DNA from: Prevotella sp.
GTDB lineage: Bacteria > Bacteroidota > Bacteroidia > Bacteroidales > Bacteroidaceae
Reading direction: 5' to 3'
Length of the DNA stretch: 62,840 bases
Assembly (NCBI GenBank): GCA_017475265.1
Contig: JAFVFY010000096.1
Coordinates: 1-62,840, forward strand
A program made the translations under genes and the position numbers. Every line of letters begins with the position of its first letter. Positions within the stretch are counted from its first letter, which is position 1. Shown in pieces: positions 1 through 7,960 of the stretch. The notes under the pieces are model-generated. The model saw only the letters and a list, made by a program, of their open reading frames with translations. It was not told the DNA's origin and made no database searches.

Positions 1-1
1 C

Positions 2-349
2 TACCTCGCTGGGCTGCCCTACATCGAGGGCTTCAAGAAGAAATTGGAGGAGATGGCCAACGTGGAGGGCTTCTATGAGTACACTTTCTACCTCATCTTC
101 TCTATGCTCAACGTTTATGCCCGCACGCAGGTGAAGTGCCACGGCGGCAGGATAGACATGGTGGTGCTCATGCCACAGGCCACCTACGTCTTCGAACTGA
201 AGATGCACGAGACGGCACAGAAGGCTCTGGAGCAGATTGACACGAAGGGCTACGCACTTCCCTACGATACCGAGGGCCGCCGCGTGGTGAAGTGTGGCCT
301 CCACTTCGACCTCGACAGCCGTACCCTCGACGAATGGGTTATAGGATAA
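2..349 (+). CDS. C-terminal part of a DUF1703 (AAA-ATPase-like/PD-(D/E)XK) protein, 5' end outside window
   Basis: The reading frame is open from base 2, so the gene begins outside the window. The visible ~115 residues match the C-terminal PD-(D/E)XK nuclease-like domain (DUF1703) of the AAA-ATPase-like proteins that are multicopy in Bacteroidales. The core signature is GGRIDMVV followed by YVFELKM, which supply the acidic D and the E-x-K of the nuclease fold, then a helix with QIDTKGYALPY. The ATPase half would lie upstream. Cellular role of this family is unknown; it has been proposed to act in DNA metabolism or defence, which is inference. Stop codon TAA at 347-349; a palindromic repeat follows. 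Family assignment is confident, function is not. Confidence 0.85.
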   Translation, partial: YLAGLPYIEGFKKKLEEMANVEGFYEYTFYLIFSMLNVYARTQVKCHGGRIDMVVLMPQATYVFELKMHETAQKALEQIDTKGYALPYDTEGRRVVKCGLHFDLDSRTLDEWVIG

Positions 350-370
350 TAAGGTCTAACTTGGATTATT

Positions 371-511
371 CATACTCTTTTCAACAACGGATTTTACAGA
401 TTACACGGATTATACAGATTATAATGAATTTCACAGATTTCTTCCCGATTCGATGGGGAGATAATAAATAATCCGTGAAAATCCGTGAAATCCGTTTTTG
501 CAAAGAGTATG
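371..511. repeat. 141-bp palindromic repeat element with terminal inverted repeats
   Basis: Ends are perfect 10-bp inverted repeats (CATACTCTTT at 371-380, AAAGAGTATG at 502-511). Inside, the left half holds repeats of ACGGATT/ACAGATT and the right half their complements (AATCCGTG, AAATCCGT), so the whole element can fold into a long imperfect hairpin. A related palindrome lies at 18524-18605 between rnfE and rnfA. It sits between the convergent ends of the DUF1703 gene and the GH10 gene and might also act as a bidirectional terminator. No coding capacity. Confidence 0.75.
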
Positions 512-515
512 AAAG

Positions 516-3074
516 TTATCTAGTCCTTAGGATTTTCCTTCCCTGGCTGATGTATATGCCTTTCTTCAGGGAAGAGCTTTGGCTGACCTTGCGGCCCTGG
601 AGGTCGTAGATGGATGTGTCGTTTGTCGTTTGTCGCTTGTCGTTTTGCACGGCGCTGATATCGACGGTGTCCTGGATGTGACGATGACGCAGGGCGGAGC
701 GCACCGCGCGCCATGCGGGTTTCTTGCCCATGCCCGAATCGTAGAGCAGGGGATTGGAGCCGCTACGCCAGCTGTCGTTGTCCTTCAGTCCCCAGATGAC
801 CATGTAGGGGCAGTTGTCGTTGTCGAGCATGATGTCTGTGATGACGCGGTAGAGACGGGCCTGCTCCACGAGGTTGGCAGTCGATGTGGATGGTATGCCC
901 ATGTCAAGCTCGGTGATGACACACTTCAGGTCGTCCTGTCCGAAGCGCTTCACGGTGGAGGCGAGCTTCACGGAGTCGACCTCGCCGATGGAGAAGTGGC
1001 ATTGCAGACCCACGCCGTCGATGGGGATGTCCTTGTTCTTCAGCCGCAGGGCGAGGTTGCGGAAGGCTACGGCCTTGGCTTTTCCCTGAAGCTCCACGTC
1101 GTAGTCGTTGAGGTAGAGCACGGCGTCGGGGTCGGCACGGCGGGCATAGACGAAGGCCGAGTCGATGTAGTCATCGCCGATGGCACGCTGCCACACGGTC
1201 TGGCGCAGGGTGTAGCCGTTGGGGTTGGTGCGTATGATGCTCTGGTCGTCATCGAGACACTCGTTGACGACGTCCCACTCGGTGACCTTGCCCTTGAAGT
1301 GCTTCATGACCTTGGTGATGTGGTCTTTCATGATGTCGAGGGCCTGCTGGCGCGTCCAGTTCTTGTCGTTCTTCTTTCCGTCGCTTGAGAGCCAAGTGGG
1401 CTGCTGCTGGTGCCAGACAAGACAGTGGCCGCGAATGGCCATGTTGTTGCGCTGGGCATGGCTGACGAGGTTGTCGGCTCCGCCATAGCTGAAGCTTCCC
1501 TGACTGGGCTGCAGGGCGTCCATCTTCATCTCGTTCTCGCAGACCATCATGTTGAACTGACGGCCAGCCTCGTCGCGGTCGCTCTGGAGACCCTTGTAGG
1601 TGGCGAGCGCCGTGCCGACGTACTTGCCACACAGCTCGGCGTAGTGGCGCAGGGTGTTCTTGTCGGAAGAGTCGTTGATGCCATCGTCGTAGTAGGGGCC
1701 GAATGGGGCATCTGGGTCGTCTGGGTCGTCTGGGTTGTCTGGGTCGGATGAGCCGCCTGCGTCTTTGAGGGAGATGACGCGGGCATTGAAGTAGAGAATA
1801 TCAGGGTCACTATAGTACTGCCTTTGAACAATCTCCCATGTATGTTTATTGGCCTTCACGTCGAAATTCCAGTCGTCATCCGACTTGTCCTTGGCTGTCA
1901 GCACAGGAATCTCATCACCCACCTGCAAGTTAGCGTCATCGGCTACCACCAGTTCAATCAAGGGCATCTTGTCGCTCGTGGAGAAGTCCTGTGCCATGTT
2001 GTTATAGCTTACCGTTCCGTCTACTACCAGCTGGTCATAACTGCTGGCATCCCCAATCTTGAAGCGCAATATAGAGGATGGATGCACCGTGAGGTTGGCG
2101 TTTTTTGTGGCGGCATAGTTTTTCAGCGTCAACAAGCCAACGCTCTCTGTGCCGGGCTCGATAGTTCCATAGTTATCCACCATCCCGCCGATGCTGCCTG
2201 TTCCGCCCAGGATGCCGCCCTCAAAGACGTAGGCGATGGGGTCGCTGGTGTTGGGTCGTGCCCCCAGTGCGCCGCGTTTCTTCTTGCTCTGAGCCTCTGC
2301 GGCATCGTTGGCTATCTGCACACGACCTTCGAGCACACGCAGGGCTCCGCTCAGGCAATTGTCGTTGCCGGTGATGGTCATAGTGCCCGTTCCCTCCTTG
2401 ACAATGCCCATGAGCGTGGCATCGTCGTAGTCGGAGGGCTTGATGGTGCCCGCCAGGGTGAAGTCGGTGTTCATGCCACCGAGGAGATAGTAGGCGGCGC
2501 GCGACTTCTTCATATATCCTTGCAGGGTGGAGCCCGGCTCGGTGTTCAGCTCACCGATGCGGAATCCGGCACCGGCGGTGTTGGCCTCGCAGCAGATGGT
2601 CGCCCCCTCGTGGAGTGTCACCCGGTTGTTGGCCATCGAGGGGTTCACCTTACCGCTCTTTGCATCGTCGAGGGCGTTCTCAGCCGTCGAGCTCTTGCCG
2701 CCGTGGGCGAGGACCACGCCGTAGAAACCTGCCGACGAGGAGTTCGCCTTGAAGGGATAGATATGGATGTCGCCGGTAAAACTCGTCCATTCGGGCCATG
2801 TCTTGCCCTTCTCGGTGCCCAGGTAGCAACGCTCGCCACCAGCATGGAGGCTGAGCGTGCCAGCCCCCACGATGGTCGAGGAGAAGTAGCAATAGCGCGC
2901 CATCTTCACATTGACCGTGTCGTTGGCTGAAATACGAATGTATTTGCTGTAGCTGACGTAGTCGTTGGAAGTATTGTTGCCGCTGATGTCGATGGTTCGC
3001 TCATCGGCGTGCGCCATGCTAAAGAAGAGTGAACAGGAGATTAATGATAATAAATTCAGTAAATAATGCTTCAT
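516..3074 (-). CDS. secreted GH10 endo-1,4-beta-xylanase with N-terminal beta-strand repeat region and Asp-Pro linker
   Basis: 852 residues. Signal peptide at 1-23. Residues ~30-435 resemble autotransporter-passenger beta-strand repeats (for example GTGTMTITGN, GALRVLEGRVQIAND), followed by a DPDNPDDPDDPD linker at ~444-456. The GH10 barrel occupies ~465-785, with the acid/base Glu605 in WDVVNE and the nucleophile Glu722 in VITELD. The C-terminal ~30 residues (YDLQGRKV...KGIYISQGRKI) form a tail like type IX secretion signals. Just before this tail the DNA carries a 7-bp tandem repeat (618-646) encoding a QTTND-like stretch. It hydrolyses internal xylan linkages, probably at the cell surface. 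An intrinsic terminator lies only ~15 bp upstream of the start, so it may be expressed by read-through or from its own weak promoter. The start is supported by the signal peptide. Confidence 0.93.
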   Translation of the reverse strand: MKHYLLNLLSLISCSLFFSMAHADERTIDISGNNTSNDYVSYSKYIRISANDTVNVKMARYCYFSSTIVGAGTLSLHAGGERCYLGTEKGKTWPEWTSFTGDIHIYPFKANSSSAGFYGVVLAHGGKSSTAENALDDAKSGKVNPSMANNRVTLHEGATICCEANTAGAGFRIGELNTEPGSTLQGYMKKSRAAYYLLGGMNTDFTLAGTIKPSDYDDATLMGIVKEGTGTMTITGNDNCLSGALRVLEGRVQIANDAAEAQSKKKRGALGARPNTSDPIAYVFEGGILGGTGSIGGMVDNYGTIEPGTESVGLLTLKNYAATKNANLTVHPSSILRFKIGDASSYDQLVVDGTVSYNNMAQDFSTSDKMPLIELVVADDANLQVGDEIPVLTAKDKSDDDWNFDVKANKHTWEIVQRQYYSDPDILYFNARVISLKDAGGSSDPDNPDDPDDPDAPFGPYYDDGINDSSDKNTLRHYAELCGKYVGTALATYKGLQSDRDEAGRQFNMMVCENEMKMDALQPSQGSFSYGGADNLVSHAQRNNMAIRGHCLVWHQQQPTWLSSDGKKNDKNWTRQQALDIMKDHITKVMKHFKGKVTEWDVVNECLDDDQSIIRTNPNGYTLRQTVWQRAIGDDYIDSAFVYARRADPDAVLYLNDYDVELQGKAKAVAFRNLALRLKNKDIPIDGVGLQCHFSIGEVDSVKLASTVKRFGQDDLKCVITELDMGIPSTSTANLVEQARLYRVITDIMLDNDNCPYMVIWGLKDNDSWRSGSNPLLYDSGMGKKPAWRAVRSALRHRHIQDTVDISAVQNDKRQTTNDTSIYDLQGRKVSQSSSLKKGIYISQGRKILRTR
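618..646. repeat. in-frame 7-bp tandem repeat in the GH10 gene
   Basis: About four units of GTCGTTT/GTCGCTT. It is translated on the minus strand, between the catalytic domain and the C-terminal tail. Confidence 0.7.
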
Positions 3075-3089
3075 ACAAATAGTGTCAAA

Positions 3090-3129
3090 ATAAAAAAAAA
3101 CTCCAGCCCCCCTTTCTGGAGGGGCTGGA
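3090..3129 (-). terminator. intrinsic terminator after the CE6 gene
   Basis: Perfect 8-bp stem CCAGCCCC (3103-3110) / GGGGCTGG (3121-3128), followed on the minus strand by a run of nine T. It should end transcripts of the four-gene xylan operon (GH43 fusion to CE6) before the last GH10 gene. Confidence 0.8.
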
Positions 3130-3138
3130 AACAGGAAC

Positions 3139-4647
3139 TTATTTTATCCTTAGTTTACCGTCAACGACGTAGACACCACGAGGCAAGGTGTTCCACTCTT
3201 CTTTAGTCCCTGCTTTTACGCCCTGAAGGGTGTAGACCCCAGTATTAAGAGGTGAGACGTGTGAGGTGCGCGGCTGGTCAATACCGGTGGTGACTTCCTT
3301 CAGCGTGCAGAAGGTGAAGTACGTGGGTTCGTCGTACATTGCGGGCGAGGAGGCATCCTTCAGGTACTTGCCTGTGCCGACATTCTTGATAGAGAAGCCC
3401 ATGCCCTCGACATACTCCATGCTCCAGACAGCACCCTTGCTGATGGCCTCACCATTCTGACCGTTCAGACCGCCGACAAAGCAGCAATCGCCTTCAACGT
3501 CCTGCGTGTTCATATAGCCGTCACTACCGTTCACCTGGTAATTGTTTCCTTCAGGAGTGACGAGACGGAGACGGAAGCCGCCACTGGATTTCTGAATCTT
3601 GAAGTAGTAGCCAGAATTGCTGTCCTTGAACGCCGTCTTGAATTTGTCATAGCATAAATGCTGTCCGAAAGAACAGTAGAAAGCATTACCATCGTTTTCA
3701 TTCACGATGGCGAAAGGTGTACCGCTGAGGGATGACAGCACGGTGAACCGCTCGTCGACCACTTTCTCCATAGTGGGAACGGTGGGCTCCGTTATCTCTG
3801 GGTCAAGGTCATAGATCACTCTGAGCGCCTGCTGTGCATAGCGCTGACCGAAGATGCGATAGCCTTGTGCCGAGAAGTGCCAGGGGTCGACACCGTTTCC
3901 GGGGAGGTTCTTGGCCGACACCACGTAGGCCGTAGGAATGACGCTGGGCAGACGGTCTACCTGCACGTTATGGCTGGAACAGCCACCACCCATGTCCTGA
4001 TACTCCACCTCACCGGCAAACAGGGGAACATCGGCTGCCTGCAGGCCAAGGTCTGTCAGCATGTCGTTGTAGATTTTCTTCACCATGTTGGGCCAGTTGG
4101 GGTCGCCACAGTTCGAACATCCCTGATGCAGCAGGATACCCTTGATGACGCCCACCTCCTGAGCCTTCTTGGCCATGTCGATGATACGTCCGTAAGGATT
4201 ACCGCCGTAGTAGTTCCTGGCAATTTGTGCCCACCACTCATTGGGGTTGTCCTGCATTTTCTGCTGATACTTGTCTTTGTCGAACATCTCTATAGGACTG
4301 CCACCCATGGCTACGGCAATGACACCAATCTTGTGGTCGGGCAGGTTGGCAACCATTGTACGGCCAAAGTAGTCAGTGGGACCCAGCTTTCCTACAGGGC
4401 TGACGATAGGGCACTCAGCCTTATACCAGTTGCCGAGCGTACGTCTTGGAGAACTGAAATTGCAGGTGGCCAGCATTTGGAAGCGGGGGTCAACATTCCC
4501 CACGTCCTGAGATTCCCACTGGGCATTACCTTCCATGTTAGACTGTCCGAAACAGATGTAGACGTGGAAGTTGGGGTCTACTTCAGCATTAGCCTTCGAG
4601 AGGCAGGCCGTCAGGCCCAGGAGCATCATAAAGATTGTCTTTTTCAT
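3139..4647 (-). CDS. secreted acetylxylan esterase, CE6/SASA family
   Basis: 502 residues with a signal peptide (1-21). The SASA/CE6 SGNH-like hydrolase domain runs from ~25 to 285. The nucleophile Ser36 lies in FGQSNMEG, HQGCSN gives the block that usually reads HQGESN, and DPWHFSAQGY carries the catalytic Asp and His. Residues ~300-450 form a second, lectin-like (ricin-B-like or beta-trefoil-like) module with GYYFKI and GKYLK segments. The C-terminal tail (GVYTLQGVKAG...GVYVVDGKLRIK) is the cell-surface sorting type. It probably removes acetyl groups from xylan so that the neighbouring xylanases can cut. It is the last gene before the terminator, 46 bp downstream of the GH10 gene. Sialate acetylesterase is an alternative family name, but the context favours xylan. 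Confidence 0.88.
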   Translation of the reverse strand: MKKTIFMMLLGLTACLSKANAEVDPNFHVYICFGQSNMEGNAQWESQDVGNVDPRFQMLATCNFSSPRRTLGNWYKAECPIVSPVGKLGPTDYFGRTMVANLPDHKIGVIAVAMGGSPIEMFDKDKYQQKMQDNPNEWWAQIARNYYGGNPYGRIIDMAKKAQEVGVIKGILLHQGCSNCGDPNWPNMVKKIYNDMLTDLGLQAADVPLFAGEVEYQDMGGGCSSHNVQVDRLPSVIPTAYVVSAKNLPGNGVDPWHFSAQGYRIFGQRYAQQALRVIYDLDPEITEPTVPTMEKVVDERFTVLSSLSGTPFAIVNENDGNAFYCSFGQHLCYDKFKTAFKDSNSGYYFKIQKSSGGFRLRLVTPEGNNYQVNGSDGYMNTQDVEGDCCFVGGLNGQNGEAISKGAVWSMEYVEGMGFSIKNVGTGKYLKDASSPAMYDEPTYFTFCTLKEVTTGIDQPRTSHVSPLNTGVYTLQGVKAGTKEEWNTLPRGVYVVDGKLRIK

Positions 4648-4693
4648 AATGATGTTCGTCTCTTTATCTTATTGCTATTCAATGTGATTAGGG

Positions 4694-6799
4694 TTATCTC
4701 TTCATTATTTTCTTACCATTGACGATGACGATGCCTCGATAGTTCTCGTCCACCTTCACGCCGTTAAGGTTATAATAGGCAGGAGCATTGACTGCGTCGG
4801 TCTTCACAGCGCTGATACTCACTGGCGAGGGGCTGGTGACATCGAGTTTGCGTGATGCCGATAGCTTCACCTTTCCTTCTTCATTGGTGACGATGGCCGT
4901 GATATCATACGTTCCCATCTCGGAAGGTACGAAGTTGACGGTATAAGGATCCACGGTCGAAGTACCAACGAATATGTTGTTAGCATAGACACTCACATGA
5001 CTGATGGGAGAGTTCTTCGATGTGGCTTTCATCTCGACGGGGATGACGTCGCCAACACCATACGTGCCGTTGAAGGCTTTCAGTCTGCACGACATGCCCT
5101 CACCCTCCTCATAGCGAGTGAAGGCAATATCCTTGAGGTAGAAGCCACCCTTGTCGATGAGCAGGGTGAACACGTGGCGGCCAGCCGTCAACTCCATCTT
5201 CAACTGTCCGTGCAGGGTCTTCCACACTGAGGAGCCACCTGTCTTGGGCACCACCACATACTCGGTGAGGTATGACAGGTTGTCAAGACCATATTCTGCC
5301 AGGTGGAACATGCCACCGGCCTTTGTCGAAGCCAGTGTGGCATCGAAGAAATACATGCCGTCTTCCTTGACATCGACGGTGTACTCCATCCACTGGCCGT
5401 CCTTCAAGGCCGTCGTAAGACTGCGTGTGGCGTTGTAATAGTTCACACCAGAAACACCCTTGTCATATTCAATGATGTTGAAGGAGCCAGGCAGCTCGGG
5501 TACAGTCTCGTTATACGGCTCGCATCTGTTTTTAGAACTCACCACGTTGAAGCGGCCATAACGCTCGTAGGTGGAGTCGTCGGTAGCAGTCACCACGGCC
5601 TTCGTGTTGTTCCAGCCAGTAACGGTTGGGGTATAGTCAACAATGTAAGGAGCCTCCGTCATGGTCTTCACCAATTCGTCTCCCACATAGAAATCCACCT
5701 TCGCGATGGTCTTGGTGGCCAGGCGGGCATGAACCTTGATTTTCATTTCCTGGTCCTTGATAACTTTCAGGGAAGAGGGGCGGATATAAATAGATGCCTC
5801 TTTCTTCGTGCCGGGTAATGGACCCACGGCGTTCTTGGCAGCATCGGTTTCCATATACTCCTTAATCCAGGTCATGGCAGGACGCTCATCGCCATTTTCC
5901 TTATATAGGCCGGAATTACCAACCCAAGTATGGCCAACGACATATCCCCACAGCGTGACACCAGCGCAATAGGGAGCTTCCCACATCTTAGGGAGGACCA
6001 TCTGGTATTGGGACTTTTGCTTGGCGTCGTTTGCAACGTCAATATCCAATTCAGTGGCGAACATAGGCATCTTGAGCGCGTCTTGCTGCTTCTTCAACGC
6101 ATTCACCAATTCGCTCTCGCTGATATCGGACAACTCGTGCGACTGGTTTCCGTAGGCATCGATAGGTGCTCCGGCATCGCGCAAGGTGCGAACGAGGGTG
6201 ATGTAGTTGTCGAGATCCCAACGGATGGAGTTGTAGTCGTTGTAAATCAAAATGGCATCTGGCCAGCGCTCGTAGGCCATCTCGAAGGCCTTGATGAGCC
6301 AGTCATAGCCCGTCTTACCGCCGCCGCCCAGGGTCTCTTTCATCATGGGGTTACCCTGCTGGTGCATACCCACAGCCTCGTTCACCACGTCAATCATGGG
6401 CAGGGTGTTGTACTTCTCCTTGGCATGGTCAAACCAATTGGTGAGAGCTTCAAAACGCTCACTTGCCGGGAGACTTTCCAGCCAGCCGGGGTACTGGGCA
6501 CCCCACACCAAGGCGTGGAACTTGTAGGTGAAGTCATGCTGCTTGGCATAGTTGAAGGCCCTGTCAGCTCCGCTCCAGTTGAAATTGCCACGGGTGCCTT
6601 CAACAGAAGACCACTTCGATTCGTTCTCACAGGTAATCTGGTTCCAGAGCGTGTAATACTTTGGCACGCCGCCTCCGGCATCCACATTATAACTGGTAGT
6701 AATGTTGCCCAGGAACTTGTAGGGGTTCGTAGACAATTGTGCCTGCATACCCATGGAGGACAGCAGGACAGTCAGAATTGTTAGGAATGTTTTTTTCAT
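4694..6799 (-). CDS. secreted multimodular GH10 endo-1,4-beta-xylanase
   Basis: 701 residues with a signal peptide (1-20). The GH10 domain (~25-325) carries acid/base Glu141 in IDVVNE and nucleophile Glu250 in ATELDID. It is followed by a bacterial Ig-like module (~340-420, KVDFYVGDELV), then a carbohydrate-binding-like beta-sandwich (~440-560) with MEYTVDVKEDGMY as in CBM6-type modules. A second Ig-like segment (~580-655) and a C-terminal tail ending YNLNGVKVD...GIVIVNGKKIMKR complete the protein. It is one of two GH10 enzymes in the cluster with very different architectures, suggesting different xylan targets. It lies 17 bp downstream of the CE15 gene in the same transcript. Catalytic call is firm; the accessory-domain family names are less certain. 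Confidence 0.92.
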   Translation of the reverse strand: MKKTFLTILTVLLSSMGMQAQLSTNPYKFLGNITTSYNVDAGGGVPKYYTLWNQITCENESKWSSVEGTRGNFNWSGADRAFNYAKQHDFTYKFHALVWGAQYPGWLESLPASERFEALTNWFDHAKEKYNTLPMIDVVNEAVGMHQQGNPMMKETLGGGGKTGYDWLIKAFEMAYERWPDAILIYNDYNSIRWDLDNYITLVRTLRDAGAPIDAYGNQSHELSDISESELVNALKKQQDALKMPMFATELDIDVANDAKQKSQYQMVLPKMWEAPYCAGVTLWGYVVGHTWVGNSGLYKENGDERPAMTWIKEYMETDAAKNAVGPLPGTKKEASIYIRPSSLKVIKDQEMKIKVHARLATKTIAKVDFYVGDELVKTMTEAPYIVDYTPTVTGWNNTKAVVTATDDSTYERYGRFNVVSSKNRCEPYNETVPELPGSFNIIEYDKGVSGVNYYNATRSLTTALKDGQWMEYTVDVKEDGMYFFDATLASTKAGGMFHLAEYGLDNLSYLTEYVVVPKTGGSSVWKTLHGQLKMELTAGRHVFTLLIDKGGFYLKDIAFTRYEEGEGMSCRLKAFNGTYGVGDVIPVEMKATSKNSPISHVSVYANNIFVGTSTVDPYTVNFVPSEMGTYDITAIVTNEEGKVKLSASRKLDVTSPSPVSISAVKTDAVNAPAYYNLNGVKVDENYRGIVIVNGKKIMKR

Positions 6800-6816
6800 T
6801 TTTAGTGATTATTTAA

Positions 6817-7947
6817 TTATTCATTTGGGTACAAAAGAAACTCGTCTATGAAACGTTGAACGATTGGGAACTGCACTTCTGGCAGTTGGCAGTGTCCGTG
6901 ACCTCCCACGATGTCGCAGGCCATGCGGTCGGCAATGCCGAAACGCTCCCACACCTTGTGGGCTGTCTCTGCCGAAGGACGCATAAACTCATCGCACAGC
7001 CACTTGTAGTCGGGATTGCCCAGCAGCAACAGGGCACGTGGACATACCAGGGCGCAGAGCTCATGCTGGTCGTAGGGCAGACGGAAGACATTGTCGCCGG
7101 TGAAATACTCCTTCTGGCTCTCCAGGAACCAGTGGTAGTCAGTCCTGTCGATATTCTCAACGCTGTCCACGCCGTGTGACAGTCGCCACGCAGCAGCACC
7201 TCCGCCGCCGGGTTCCTGGGCGATGGTCAGGGCTATGCGCTCGTCGAAGGCTCCGCAATAGAGGGCCATCTTGCCGGCATACGAACAGCCAGTGATGCCG
7301 ATGCGACGGGTGTCAATCTTGGTCACCTCGGGTCCTAGCTGTTGAAGACCGTCAATGAGGCGGCTCACTCCCCAGGCCCATTCGCTGTAGGCGCCGTTGT
7401 CCTTCAGGGTTGGGTAGAGGCGGTCGAAGTGGTGGTCGCCACGGTCGTGGTGCTTGCCCCACTGCTTATAGTCGTTCACCTGTGCCGACTGGAAATTCAT
7501 AGTGGCGATGGGACGTCCTTCAAAGAGGTTGCGCGGCAACGCAATCATGTCGGCACCTATCATCAGCGCGTAAGGCGGCTGTCCAGCTGACGGATAGTGT
7601 ATGTGCGACTTCAACGTCAGCGTCTCGCCGCCTACGGTTACATCGACTATCAGCATGGTGTCACCGTCCATACGGGCCTTTACCTGCGAAGGGTCTACGG
7701 TGGGCTTCTTGCCAATGCCATAATGCTGGATGAGTGAGGCGATTTCAGCTCGGCGACGTTGCCAGTCGCCAAAGTCCTTCACGCCTTCCAAAGCGTCTGG
7801 AAGGTCTTGAATAACAGGAAGTTCTGTAGGAGCCTTAAACTCTTTCATCATGTAGGCCACCCCTGTGTTCTCCTTGTCGTAGACACGTGGCTGAGCCTGT
7901 AACTGTATTGCTGCGAGCGCAGCAAGGATGGTAATAGTGAATCTCAT
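6817..7947 (-). CDS. glucuronoyl (4-O-methylglucuronoyl) esterase, CE15-like
   Basis: 376 residues with an N-terminal signal peptide (1-18). The alpha/beta-hydrolase fold contains ITGCSYAGKMAL, in which Ser222 occupies the CE15 nucleophile elbow (GCSxxGK). EPGGGGAAAWR follows, as in CE15 enzymes, and VGGHGHCQLP near the C-terminus supplies the catalytic His. CE15 enzymes cleave ester bonds between glucuronic acid side chains of xylan and lignin alcohols. It sits between the GH43 fusion (13-bp gap) and the GH10 gene (17-bp gap), so it is clearly co-transcribed with xylan enzymes. The second residue pair of the elbow is YA rather than the more common RN, so substrate preference may differ; acetylxylan esterase activity remains possible. 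Confidence 0.85.
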   Translation of the reverse strand: MRFTITILAALAAIQLQAQPRVYDKENTGVAYMMKEFKAPTELPVIQDLPDALEGVKDFGDWQRRRAEIASLIQHYGIGKKPTVDPSQVKARMDGDTMLIVDVTVGGETLTLKSHIHYPSAGQPPYALMIGADMIALPRNLFEGRPIATMNFQSAQVNDYKQWGKHHDRGDHHFDRLYPTLKDNGAYSEWAWGVSRLIDGLQQLGPEVTKIDTRRIGITGCSYAGKMALYCGAFDERIALTIAQEPGGGGAAAWRLSHGVDSVENIDRTDYHWFLESQKEYFTGDNVFRLPYDQHELCALVCPRALLLLGNPDYKWLCDEFMRPSAETAHKVWERFGIADRMACDIVGGHGHCQLPEVQFPIVQRFIDEFLLYPNE

Positions 7948-7960
7948 AGTCTCTCTGGTT

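Noticed and set aside
1824-2930. Long plus-strand reading frame opposite the GH10 gene
   Set aside because: No recognisable family or signal; it is the antisense of a gene with clear catalytic motifs.
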